60,944 bases of DNA. Origin: Lachnospiraceae bacterium. GTDB lineage: Bacteria; Bacillota; Clostridia; Lachnospirales; Lachnospiraceae. The DNA lies in NCBI GenBank assembly GCA_022792535.1, contig JAAWBG010000077.1, forward strand, positions 1 to 60,944, in the 5' to 3' direction. The notes under the pieces were generated by a model. That model had not been told where the DNA came from. It searched no databases and saw only the letters and a list, made by a program, of their open reading frames with translations. A program made the position numbers and the translations under genes. Positions 1 through 8,151 of this stretch are shown here, piece by piece. Positions within the stretch are counted from its first letter, which is position 1, and every line of letters starts with the position of its first letter.

Positions 1-225
1 CTGTCTTTCGACAGTTCTGCTGTTCTCTTGAATGGCCGCTTTCGCGGCTCCCTTCCTGCTTCCCTCTTACAAGGTCCGCTCTCTGGGTTCTCTTTTTTCG
101 AATCTTTCAAGGTCATTTCACTGTTCAGTTATCAAGGTTCTTTTTCTTTCTGTCCTTCTTTGCTGTCTGTTGTCTCTCTTGCGCGACAACTTCTACATCT
201 TATCATCTGCTGCCGCTTTTGTCAA
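1..225 (-). promoter_or_regulatory. rRNA-type promoter and leader running out of the window
   Basis: On the minus strand a consensus -35 TTGACA (220-225) and -10 TAAGAT (197-202) are separated by exactly 17 bp. The transcript leader toward position 1 contains ACCTTGATAACTGAACAG, a motif typical of clostridial rRNA leaders and spacers. An rRNA operon therefore probably begins just left of the window (inference). The small reading frames here are low-complexity and have no ribosome binding site. The stretch 226-565 is AT-rich, with no gene seen apart from the hairpin listed separately. Confidence 0.65.
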
Positions 226-497
226 GAACTTTTTTCAACTTTTTTTATTTTCTTTTCCACCTGATGTAAAGTGATAAATGCTACTGCATATTTTGCTATG
301 TTCCAACATATAACATATAGATATTATATACTGGGCTTTCTTGCATTCCTCACCACACGGTGGATCTTTATGATATCATATCATTTTGGGCTTGTCAATA
401 CTTTATTTGAGAAAAAATCTCTTTTTATGTGAAGTTTAGCCAGAAGCCCTTTGTGGAGGAATTATTCCTAGATAAACCAGCACATAGGCAACCGCAA

Positions 498-543
498 AAC
501 AATGCGCCAAGACAGCAGGAGTATCTTCCCTCAGCGCATTGTT
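498..543 (-). terminator. Inverted repeat after the SDR gene, probable terminator
   Basis: AACAATGCGC (498-507) pairs perfectly with GCGCATTGTT (534-543) across a 26-nt loop, 23 bp downstream of the SDR stop codon on the minus strand. The T-run after it is short, so terminator activity is plausible rather than certain. Confidence 0.5.
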
Positions 544-565
544 TAAAGTCAATCTTTAAGCTTTC

Positions 566-1333
566 TCAACTCATTCTGGAGCCCGTCACCATCAATACAT
601 CGCCGCTTACATAGCTGCCCATATCGGAGGCAAGGAATAAAACAGCTTTCCCCACTTCTTCTGGATCTCCCATACGTTTCATAGGAATAGTAGCTAATTT
701 TTTCTCCAACTGTTCCGGAGTCAGTTTGCTGTAATTTCTTTTAATCATGTCTGTTGCTATGGTTCCCGGAGCCACCGCATTGACACGAATATTATCTGGC
801 CCTAATAATTTTGCGGAATATTTAGTCAGTGCAATAATTCCTGCTTTGGATGCTCCATATTCTGGTCCCGTACTTCCTCCGGTTACCCCTGAAATAGAAG
901 ACATATTCACAATACTTCCATATCCCTGCTTTTTCATCACTTCTGTACAATATTTCATAGTCAAAAATACAGACCGAAGATTTACGTTCAATACTCTGTC
1001 CCACATTTCCGGGGTAGTATTTTCCAGATCGCACATATTTGCAATCCCTGCGTTGTTTACAAGAATATCAATTTTTCCCCAGGTATCCATGGTAACTTGA
1101 ATGGCTTCTTTTACAGTATCTTCAGAGGAAACGTCGCCGATCACGAACTTTACTTCTGTTCCCATCTTCTCTATTTCTTTTATTGTATCTTCGCTGTTCT
1201 CATCTTTTTTGATGTCAATGATTGTCATGCCCTTCAGTTCAGCCTGAGCCAGCGTTAAAGCGATCGCTCTTCCGATTCCCTGACTTGCTCCAGTAATGAT
1301 ACAGGTTTTATCTCTCAATGATACTTCAAACAT
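566..1333 (-). CDS. Short-chain dehydrogenase/reductase (SDR)
   Basis: This is a 255-residue classical SDR, the usual length for the family. The NAD(P)-binding TGASQGIG sits at residues 14-21, NNAG near residue 93, and the catalytic Ser plus YGASK (Tyr-Lys) near residues 148-163. The C-terminus has the usual GDVLxVTG segment. It should be a soluble oxidoreductase acting on an alcohol, polyol or ketone. It is the last gene on the minus strand of the polyol cluster, 220 bp after an FGGY kinase, so a sugar or polyol substrate is likely by context. The exact substrate cannot be read from the sequence. It could be annotated as a 3-oxoacyl-ACP reductase homologue, but nothing nearby points to fatty-acid synthesis. 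Confidence 0.88.
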   Translation of the reverse strand: MFEVSLRDKTCIITGASQGIGRAIALTLAQAELKGMTIIDIKKDENSEDTIKEIEKMGTEVKFVIGDVSSEDTVKEAIQVTMDTWGKIDILVNNAGIANMCDLENTTPEMWDRVLNVNLRSVFLTMKYCTEVMKKQGYGSIVNMSSISGVTGGSTGPEYGASKAGIIALTKYSAKLLGPDNIRVNAVAPGTIATDMIKRNYSKLTPEQLEKKLATIPMKRMGDPEEVGKAVLFLASDMGSYVSGDVLMVTGSRMS

Positions 1334-1422
1334 AGAATCACATCCCTCTCTCTAAATGTTATGGAAACTATCCTTATATTTTATGGTATATCTAAAGTAA
1401 AAAAATCATCTGTCTTCAAAAT

Positions 1423-1484
1423 AATACCCCCGCATCAAACTGGCCAAAGTTCAAACTTACAGCGCAGTATGACTGCGGGGTATT
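1423..1484 (-). other. Structured spacer between FGGY kinase and SDR
   Basis: AATACCCCCGC (1423-1433) can pair with GCGGGGTATT (1475-1484). Part of the right arm can instead fold into a local hairpin, CGCAGT (1463-1468) with ACTGCG (1472-1477), and there is a further small AAGTT/AACTT hairpin at about 1448-1458. The two folds exclude each other. It may simply be an intra-operon terminator; a regulated attenuator is speculative. Confidence 0.35.
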
Positions 1485-1552
1485 TGACTTTCATAGGGAT
1501 CCATAGGATTCCTTATTCCCGTCCCATAACTTTCATTTTATTTTCATTCTCT

Positions 1553-3103
1553 CTATTTTAATTCTCTGATGTTTTCTAATGTATTGAATGCAGCCTTCAT
1601 GTCTTCTCTTACAAGCTTATTCTGTACATCGTAAACTTTCCGGTAATATTCTGTATTCTTAGCGTTTGGCTCATAGGTTTTCTTGATTTCAAGCCATTTT
1701 TCCATGGAGTCTTTCAGATTATCAATATCGCCTACTGCATATGCAGCAACAGCTACGTTAGTCATAACAGCTCCGCCTGCTTTTTTCAACGTAGTTACTT
1801 TACTGTTCAGCATGTCGGATTTAATCTGATTCCAAAGATCACTTCTGCTTCCGCCTTCTGTAATGGTAATTTTATCTAAGTTTACGCCCGCGCCGCGGTA
1901 TACGTCTGTTACGCCTATGTAGTCATATCCGATTGCTTCCAAAACAGCTCTCCACAGAACGCTCTGGTCTGTGTCCATGGTCATATTCAGGAAAGAGCCG
2001 CTTGCATTTGCAAATTCTGCTGTTCCGCCGGTCAGATATGGAAGGAAGAGAACGCCGTTGCTTCCTGGAGGAACGTCTTTTGATTTCTCAGATAAAATAT
2101 CATAGTAATCTCCATCATCAATCTTATCGCATACATTATCTCTGAACCAACGAAGAGAAAGTCCGCCTGTACGGATGAAGCCCCAGTAGAAATAGCTGTT
2201 TTCCATAGTACCGCTGTTGAAGATCAGTCCTGATTCCGGTGTGCTCAGCTCTGGTTTGATTCCGTCTGTGGATACGCAGAACATTGCACAAGTTCCTGCT
2301 ACGTCCGCCGCCATATTCGGGCCTGTCAGTCCGCATCCCAACATAGACTGCATGGTATCTCCAGCGCCTCCGCAGATTGCGGTTCCTTCTTTCAATCCTG
2401 TGAATTCTGCCATCTCTTTGGTTAATCCGCCGATAATATCCCAAGGTTTCACGATCTTAGGCATATAAGAACGGTCAACTCCAAGAATATCTAACTGCTC
2501 CTGAGACCACTCTTTTTTGTAAACGTTATATCCAAGCCCCCATCCGGACATAGCGCCCCAGTCGATAAAAGCGTCTTCTGCTTTTAATCCTGCCAATTTG
2601 GAAAGAACGTAAGGTGCGTTGTGCATAAATTTCTTTCCTTTTGCCTTGAATTCTTCGCTATTTGCAAGGAACCATCTTGCAAACATTGCCGGGAACATAC
2701 AGTTTGGAATTGCATTTCCAGTTTCTTCCGCCCAGATAGAATAATTTTTCTTTGTCAGTTCTTCTACGTCTTTCTGTGTTCTGGAATCCAGATAGTTGAT
2801 ATATGGTGTGATCGCATTGCCGTCCTCGTCCACACCAACGATACCGCAGATGATTCCGTCTCCAAAGATCGCCTTGATTTCTGAAGGATCTATCCCTTTT
2901 TCTTTCGCTATATTTACACAGTCACGGATTCCTTTTTTTACAGCGTCCAAATATTCGTCTACTTTCATCTCTACCCAGCCTGGATTGGGGTAATAAAGAT
3001 AGGTGGGGTAATTTGCTTCTGCAATACATTCCATTTCCAGATTGTAGATAACCACCTTTACACTTTGTGTTCCAGCATCAAACCCTACATAATATTTTCC
3101 CAT
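1553..3103 (-). CDS. FGGY-family carbohydrate kinase (xylulokinase-like)
   Basis: This protein is 516 residues, typical for FGGY kinases, with two actin-like ATPase halves. The N-terminal phosphate-binding motif is GFDAGTQSVKVVIY and the C-terminal half carries the family segment ITEGGSRSDLWNQIKSD. The family transfers phosphate from ATP to a hydroxyl of a ketose or polyol. It starts with an AAAGGAG site nine bases before ATG. The SDR lies downstream and two HAD phosphatases and the RuBisCO-like gene lie upstream on the same strand. It is clearly different from the two other FGGY kinases at 15.7 and 25.1 kb, so it probably has a different substrate. A precise sugar cannot be named. Confidence 0.85.
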   Translation of the reverse strand: MGKYYVGFDAGTQSVKVVIYNLEMECIAEANYPTYLYYPNPGWVEMKVDEYLDAVKKGIRDCVNIAKEKGIDPSEIKAIFGDGIICGIVGVDEDGNAITPYINYLDSRTQKDVEELTKKNYSIWAEETGNAIPNCMFPAMFARWFLANSEEFKAKGKKFMHNAPYVLSKLAGLKAEDAFIDWGAMSGWGLGYNVYKKEWSQEQLDILGVDRSYMPKIVKPWDIIGGLTKEMAEFTGLKEGTAICGGAGDTMQSMLGCGLTGPNMAADVAGTCAMFCVSTDGIKPELSTPESGLIFNSGTMENSYFYWGFIRTGGLSLRWFRDNVCDKIDDGDYYDILSEKSKDVPPGSNGVLFLPYLTGGTAEFANASGSFLNMTMDTDQSVLWRAVLEAIGYDYIGVTDVYRGAGVNLDKITITEGGSRSDLWNQIKSDMLNSKVTTLKKAGGAVMTNVAVAAYAVGDIDNLKDSMEKWLEIKKTYEPNAKNTEYYRKVYDVQNKLVREDMKAAFNTLENIRELK

Positions 3104-3240
3104 AATACTAGTCTCCTTTCTAAAGCAAAGTATACATTATATAATTTCTGGTACTTATAATATTGCACATTTTACCTATAAAAATCAAGATGGGAAATAT
3201 TTTCATAGTGCAAAACCATGGTTTCTAAAGGGTTGTTTTT

Positions 3241-4083
3241 CTATTTTTTATATTTTTTTAACAATTCCCGGATGTCCGCGCCCTGATCAATGCCCTCGAT
3301 CAGAGTATTCATCACTTTGAGCACACCGTCATGCTGGTTGTCCTCTCCCACATAGGAGGCTGTATTTTTCACTTCCTCACGGGCATTCCCAATGGCAAAA
3401 CTAAATTCCGCTGCCTCTAACATCTCAATATCATTGATATTATCTCCAAATACCAAGGTCTCAGAAGGATCTATCCCCAGCATTTCCTGAACAGTCCGAA
3501 TGGCTGAGCCTTTGTTGACGCCTCTGTTGACCAGATCCATAAAGCATGTACCGCCGCAGGCCACCTCCACCCGCTTTTTCCACTTTGGATTAAACTCCTG
3601 ATCGGTTACCTTTTCCACATCTACCGCACGATAAACAGAAAACTTCAGACAAGTTTCCTCCAGCTCTAAAAGGTCCTCTACCATCTGGCAGTGATAGTGA
3701 AATTTGTCTTTCATCAAATTGTAAACTTCTTCTCCGCCTTTTTCGTAATAGGAGACATATCTGGTATCGTACATGCACATACAGCCAGGCATTGCCCTGG
3801 TGTCTTTTACGATCTCCTCTGACATTTCTTTTGTCAGGGGTCTGTGAAACAGTTCTTTTCCCTGGTAAACACCAAAAGCGCCATTCTCTCCAATATGCAG
3901 CATATCATCCTTTACCGGCTCAAAAATCCTCTGAATGCTGAAAATCTGCCTTCCGCTGGCAACGCCGAAGATAATTCCCCTTTCCTGGAGTTTTTCAACC
4001 GCAGTGTAGTAAGCCGGATTCAGCACCGGCGTTCCATCTGCCATCAAAGTTCCATCAATATCTGTAACAAATAATTTAATCAT
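3241..4083 (-). CDS. Cof-type HAD-IIB phosphatase
   Basis: This is a 280-residue HAD-superfamily hydrolase. Motif I is DIDGTL at the N-terminus, a C2-type cap follows, and motif IV is VFGDNINDIEMLEAA near residue 215. The family removes phosphate from sugar phosphates, often promiscuously. I place the start at the second ATG (4083), because a GAGGG site sits six bases before it and directly abuts the first ATG. It follows another HAD gene by 22 bp. Such phosphatases in a polyol-phosphate locus may relieve phosphate-ester build-up; that is inference. Confidence 0.85.
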   Translation of the reverse strand: MIKLFVTDIDGTLMADGTPVLNPAYYTAVEKLQERGIIFGVASGRQIFSIQRIFEPVKDDMLHIGENGAFGVYQGKELFHRPLTKEMSEEIVKDTRAMPGCMCMYDTRYVSYYEKGGEEVYNLMKDKFHYHCQMVEDLLELEETCLKFSVYRAVDVEKVTDQEFNPKWKKRVEVACGGTCFMDLVNRGVNKGSAIRTVQEMLGIDPSETLVFGDNINDIEMLEAAEFSFAIGNAREEVKNTASYVGEDNQHDGVLKVMNTLIEGIDQGADIRELLKKYKK

Positions 4084-4105
4084 GTTCATCCCTCAAACTT
4101 TCTGA

Positions 4106-4960
4106 CTATATAATGTCAAAATGCTTCAACGCAAGGTAAATACCATCTTTATCAATCTCTGCAGTCACATAATCAGAGACTTCTTTTACCGAATCGTAGC
4201 CATTTCCCATGGCAATACTGATTCCGGCATGAGTCATCATGGGCATATCATTGGGGCTGTCTCCAAAAATGTAACAGTCTTTTTCTGAAATATGAAAATA
4301 CTCCATCAGAAAATCAATACAGGAAGCCTTGGTATAAGGAAGGGGAAGTATCTCCGTAAAACCTCCTCCATTTTCAATTAACTGATAGCGCCCGCCCATA
4401 GCCTTCAGAAAAGAATCGTAGTCACAGGATTCCTGGCGGAAGGTTACCAGCTTATTGACCTTCATCCCTTCTTCCTGAATACTCCTCTTTTCTGTAATAT
4501 AGTCTCTCTCATAGATTTTCAAAAAATGCTTGAAATTATCATAACATTCTTTTACCGGGAAATCAAAAGTTTTCGTCTTTACTTCCTGGTCTCTCTCCAG
4601 ATATACTATAGTTTCCACTCCGAAATAGCAGTAGTCTGGTCCCTGAAAGATTCCCTGCATATCGTGTGCAAATACCTGCTCCCTTATATAAGAAATATCT
4701 TCCTGGCTTACCAGTTTTTCCAAAAGAACGGAATCTTTATATTCAATATGGCTTCCGCAGGCATAGGCAAATCCGTCAATGGGAATATCTTCCATACATT
4801 TCGGCATAATGGACTTGGTCCTTCCGGTGTTAATAAAAATAAGATGCCCTTTTTCATGAGCCCGAGTAATGGCTTTCACTGCGCTGTCCGGTATCTTTTG
4901 AGTTCTTCCATCCATCAAGGTCTCGTCTACATCAAAAAATAACATTTTTCTACTCATCAT
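4106..4960 (-). CDS. Cof-type HAD-IIB phosphatase
   Basis: This is a 284-residue HAD hydrolase with motif I DVDETL (Glu in place of the usual Gly) and motif IV IFGDSPNDMPMMTHAG near residue 230. It should be a soluble sugar-phosphate phosphatase. The gene starts at tandem ATG codons after GGGAGG, and either 4960 or 4957 is possible. It is separated from the RuBisCO-like gene by 175 bp containing a hairpin terminator, so it probably begins a new transcript with the next HAD gene. Confidence 0.83.
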   Translation of the reverse strand: MMSRKMLFFDVDETLMDGRTQKIPDSAVKAITRAHEKGHLIFINTGRTKSIMPKCMEDIPIDGFAYACGSHIEYKDSVLLEKLVSQEDISYIREQVFAHDMQGIFQGPDYCYFGVETIVYLERDQEVKTKTFDFPVKECYDNFKHFLKIYERDYITEKRSIQEEGMKVNKLVTFRQESCDYDSFLKAMGGRYQLIENGGGFTEILPLPYTKASCIDFLMEYFHISEKDCYIFGDSPNDMPMMTHAGISIAMGNGYDSVKEVSDYVTAEIDKDGIYLALKHFDII

Positions 4961-4988
4961 TATCCTCCCTGATAAATGCGGTAATCAT

Positions 4989-5034
4989 TTGTACTCTTAT
5001 GAGAAATCTGAAAGGATTTCCCATAAGAGTACAA
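4989..5034. repeat. Single copy of the TTATRGGAAATC palindromic repeat
   Basis: Two arms, one reading TACTCTTATGAGAAATC and its imperfect complement, form a palindrome of about 46 bp that resembles the 40-bp palindromes at 9879, 10043, 15564, 60605 and 60770. It lacks the larger core found at 9.9 and 60.7 kb. It lies between the RuBisCO-like gene and the HAD gene, just beyond the terminator on the minus strand. Confidence 0.6.
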
Positions 5035-5060
5035 AAGCTGTTGCGAAAACAACAGCTTTT
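5033..5060 (-). terminator. Terminator after the RuBisCO-like gene
   Basis: AAAAGCTGTTG (5033-5043) and CAACAGCTTTT (5050-5060) form an 11-bp stem with a 6-nt loop. On the minus strand it ends in TTTT about 75 bp after the RLP stop codon. This suggests that the glycerol dehydrogenase trio and RLP form one transcript that ends here. Confidence 0.6.
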
Positions 5061-5135
5061 GCTTTTGGAAATGAATGGCAGCATTTCCGCTTTTATTTAT
5101 GAATTTTACTATGGCTACCAGATAAAACTCTGTGA

Positions 5136-6476
5136 TTAGATTGCATACAGATCTTTGCTGTGATCTTCTCCGTAAATGCCCCATTTGTTGATGGACCATG
5201 TTAACTCTTTGCTGTTCTTAGCTGCTTCGCGGAGAGGTACGTCATTCATGCATGCGTCAATTGCAACACGGAATGCCTTTGCACCAGCCTGCGGTCCCAT
5301 GCCATGTGCGTGGATACCAGCGCCAACGCCAAGAAGTACGTCGTTTCCGCAGTCTTTCATGAATCTCGGAACTAATCCAGGAACAACGCCGCCGCCTACG
5401 AATGGCAGTGATGGCTTCAAGTCGTAGAATTTTGCCTTTGTGGTGATGATATTTGTAATGTAGTTATCAAAGGTATTGTCAAATTTTCCATAAGGAGGCT
5501 GTGTCAGGTAAATATCACATCCACAGAGTCTCACTAATTTCAAAACAACTTTGGAGCTCATGCCCTGATATGGAGAACATGTGAAGGCACCGTTGAAGCA
5601 GGAGTGTCCAAGAATCGGAACAGTGATATCTGGATCTTCTGCCAGCATTCTCAATGCAGTATAGCCGATACCATGAACGTCAACCATAATACAGTTTCCA
5701 CCGTTTTCGATTACTGTCATAGCGTTTTCTTTCAGTCTGTAAACTTCGTCAGTAATGTTGCAAGCATACATGGTGTTCTCACCATTCTTTGCTGCTTTTG
5801 CTCTCTCTACTGCGTCCATGTTAGCAACTACACGGTCTTTTAACTTATTGAAGGAACGGTCTCCGCCGATCAACTCGTCGTCTTTGATGATATCTACGCC
5901 GCCTGCTGCCGCTTCGTAGAACAATTTTGCTCCAACATCAGGAGTATATCCAGTACAAGGTTTGATCATGTTGTTCAGTAATGGTCTGTCATGTACATTT
6001 AAGATCTCTCTAACTCCGTCGATACCGAATTTTGGTCCTTTGAATTTGTCAGCAAATTTTTTCGGGAAGTCGATATCCAGTAATTTCAGGTAAGGCATAG
6101 ACATAATGTTACCAGTAATGGAAGCGATCAACAGAGGAATGTTGTCTTCAATGTTTGCTACTGGGAAACCGATGCGGATCACATAGAAACGCAGTCCGTC
6201 TACAGAAATATTTACGTTGGTCTGATTCTCATATGCAGGAACTTCATAGATGCCGAGAATCTTAGAACAATATTTTGCTCTTACTTCGTCTGTCTCTTCT
6301 GGAACGTCCACCCAGGAACCAGTGGTCTGCTCAATACCGATGCTGGCTGCTTTTACAATAGCGCTTTCCTCTTTGTCTGCGCCGATCAGATATGTACCAA
6401 CTACTAAGTCGTTCATATCGCATCCTTCGTACAGTGGGTTCAATAATGGGCTATACATTCTGTCTTGTGTAATCAT
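5136..6476 (-). CDS. RuBisCO-like protein (form IV RLP)
   Basis: This is a 446-residue RuBisCO large-subunit homologue. By eye it keeps the residues needed to bind metal and enolise a sugar phosphate: the equivalent of Lys175 (MIKPCTG, K172), the carbamylated-Lys/metal motif IIKDDE (K198, D200, E201), His294 (GHS, H291) and loop-6 Lys334 (YGKFD, K331). Residues needed for CO2 fixation are changed: Lys177 is Cys, Arg295 is Ser, His327 is Leu and Ser379 is not Ser. It is therefore an RLP and not a carboxylase. Known RLPs are 2,3-diketo-5-methylthiopentyl-1-phosphate enolase, 5-methylthioribulose-1-phosphate isomerase and 3-oxo-isoapionate-4-phosphate hydrolase. It starts 28 bp after the DUF1667 gene and is probably cotranscribed with it. 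I prefer the ATG at 6476, nine bases after GGAGG, to the one at 6482. The substrate is unknown. Confidence 0.9.
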   Translation of the reverse strand: MITQDRMYSPLLNPLYEGCDMNDLVVGTYLIGADKEESAIVKAASIGIEQTTGSWVDVPEETDEVRAKYCSKILGIYEVPAYENQTNVNISVDGLRFYVIRIGFPVANIEDNIPLLIASITGNIMSMPYLKLLDIDFPKKFADKFKGPKFGIDGVREILNVHDRPLLNNMIKPCTGYTPDVGAKLFYEAAAGGVDIIKDDELIGGDRSFNKLKDRVVANMDAVERAKAAKNGENTMYACNITDEVYRLKENAMTVIENGGNCIMVDVHGIGYTALRMLAEDPDITVPILGHSCFNGAFTCSPYQGMSSKVVLKLVRLCGCDIYLTQPPYGKFDNTFDNYITNIITTKAKFYDLKPSLPFVGGGVVPGLVPRFMKDCGNDVLLGVGAGIHAHGMGPQAGAKAFRVAIDACMNDVPLREAAKNSKELTWSINKWGIYGEDHSKDLYAI

Positions 6477-6504
6477 AATCATCTACCTCCATTTTTATAT
6501 GATA

Positions 6505-6873
6505 TTAAATTGCATTTATATTTCTTGCAGCTACCAGGTCAATACCTGTGCCGCAGAAGTTACTCTTGATCACATCGCCGATTTTTACCGGCGCTTTTAC
6601 CTCTACCCGGCAGGATTCTCTTGCGCATTCCATCAGCATCGCCTTTGGAACAGCATCTTTTGTCTTCACAGGCACCAGAGGCAGATCTCCTCCTGTTACT
6701 TTAACTGTGGAAGTAAAAATTCTCACCGGAGCGGTAAATTCATTTTTTGCATATTCTTCTCCATTTTTGCATCCGTAACCGGAAATAGAAAGAATATTAT
6801 TGTTGTCATCGTGTTCTAAATGAATGCTGCATCCCTTGGGACACCCGATGCAGATTATTTTAACCTCTGCCAT
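6505..6873 (-). CDS. DUF1667 protein, third subunit of a GlpABC-like system
   Basis: This 122-residue protein has an N-terminal CIGCPKGC cysteine motif likely to bind an Fe-S cluster or metal, and a Cys-rich C-terminal half (CARESCRVEV, FCGTG). DUF1667 genes regularly follow an FAD glycerol-3-phosphate-dehydrogenase-like gene and an NAD(P)/FAD oxidoreductase in Clostridia, as they do here, and probably carry electrons between the subunits. It lies 12 bp behind the oxidoreductase and 28 bp before the RLP. The start has a clear AGGAGG site. Confidence 0.88.
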   Translation of the reverse strand: MAEVKIICIGCPKGCSIHLEHDDNNNILSISGYGCKNGEEYAKNEFTAPVRIFTSTVKVTGGDLPLVPVKTKDAVPKAMLMECARESCRVEVKAPVKIGDVIKSNFCGTGIDLVAARNINAI

Positions 6874-6885
6874 GATCCATTCCTC

Positions 6886-8151
6886 CTATTCTTCGCAAGA
6901 TACGGTAATACTGGAAATATCATCTGACAATTTCATGGTAGGCAATGCCAGATTTACCATAGAGCCAGGTTCTACAATATCCTTCTTAAATTCTGCCAGG
7001 ACATCTCCCTTATCGCTCTTAATCACCATTTTTATGTTTTCTTTCGGATTCTTCACTCTCATGTACAGTTTAATCACTTTCTGAGAGGGATCATCATAAT
7101 GAATGGCCTGAGGAACCACGTAGCCGATATTATCGCCAGGAGTCATCTGAATCGGATTCTTTCTGGGCTGGTAGGTTCCCTTGATATAACCTGCCGCTGC
7201 ATTTCCTGCTAACTCTGCTTCCTGGGTTACATTGTCTACCAGATCATGTACATGAAGAACGTTGCCGCATGCAAATACCCAGTCTACGCTTGTTCTTCTC
7301 TTTTCGTCTGTGACAGCTCCCTTTGTAACTGGATCCAATTCTACTCCGACTTTCTTAGAAAGTTCGTTTTCAGGTACAAGGCCCACAGACAGAAGCAAGG
7401 TATCGCAGGGAACGGTGATCTCTGTTTCTGGAATGGGGTTCTTGTTCTCATCCACTTCGGCGATGGAAACAGCTTCCACTCTCTCTTTTCCGTGAATCCT
7501 TGTAATGGTGTGACTTAAATACAGGGGAATACCAAAGTCATCCAGACATTGTACTTTATTTCTCACAAGACCAGTAGAATAGGGCATCAATTCCAGCACG
7601 CCTTTTACGTTAGCGCCCTCAAAAGTCATACGTCTTGCCATAATCAAGCCGATATCGCCGGAACCTAAGATCACAATTTCTTTTCCCGGAAGGTATCCAT
7701 TGATGTTCACATATCTCTGTGCTGTTCCAGCAGTCATAACCCCTGAAGGCCGATCCCCTGGGATTGTGATAGATTCTCTTGTTCTCTCTCTGCATCCCAT
7801 AGCAAGAATTACCGCTTTGGTCTCTACTTCAAACAAACCGTCTGTCCGGCTTACAGCAATTACTTTCTTATCCTCCTGGATATCCAGAACCATGGTGTTT
7901 ACTTTTACATCTATATCAGAGGCTTCTACCTGATCTGAAAATCTTGTGGCATATTCTGGACCTGTCAATTCTTCCTTAAAATACTGAAGTCCAAATCCAT
8001 TATGTATACATTGTTCCAAAATACCGCCTAACTTAGATCCTCTCTCGCAAATCAGTATCTTCTCTATTCCAGCTTTTCTTGCTTCCAGAGCAGCCGCCAT
8101 ACCAGCAGGACCGCCGCCGATCACAACGATATCATAATTTAATTTTTTCAT
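6886..8151 (-). CDS. NAD(P)/FAD-dependent oxidoreductase of the glycerol-3-phosphate dehydrogenase system
   Basis: This is a 421-residue pyridine-nucleotide-disulfide-type flavoprotein. The FAD dinucleotide fold VIGGGPAGMAAALEA is at the N-terminus, a second NAD-binding fold (EIVILGSGDIGL) is near residue 160, and the later segment VDWVFACGNVLHVHD is typical of FAD-binding ends. It probably passes electrons from the GlpA-like partner to NAD+ or the reverse. I chose the ATG at 8151 because GGAAGGAGG lies directly upstream; the gene then overlaps the end of the GlpA-like gene by 20 bp, which implies coupled translation. Confidence 0.88.
   Translation of the reverse strand: MKKLNYDIVVIGGGPAGMAAALEARKAGIEKILICERGSKLGGILEQCIHNGFGLQYFKEELTGPEYATRFSDQVEASDIDVKVNTMVLDIQEDKKVIAVSRTDGLFEVETKAVILAMGCRERTRESITIPGDRPSGVMTAGTAQRYVNINGYLPGKEIVILGSGDIGLIMARRMTFEGANVKGVLELMPYSTGLVRNKVQCLDDFGIPLYLSHTITRIHGKERVEAVSIAEVDENKNPIPETEITVPCDTLLLSVGLVPENELSKKVGVELDPVTKGAVTDEKRRTSVDWVFACGNVLHVHDLVDNVTQEAELAGNAAAGYIKGTYQPRKNPIQMTPGDNIGYVVPQAIHYDDPSQKVIKLYMRVKNPKENIKMVIKSDKGDVLAEFKKDIVEPGSMVNLALPTMKLSDDISSITVSCEE

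Noticed and set aside
28-274. Two small plus-strand reading frames at the left edge
   Set aside because: They lie in an rRNA-type leader, are Phe/Ser/Leu-rich low-complexity translations and have no ribosome binding site.
5136-6476. Genuine CO2-fixing RuBisCO
   Set aside because: Several substrate- and CO2-handling residues are replaced and there is no phosphoribulokinase or AMP-pathway gene nearby.
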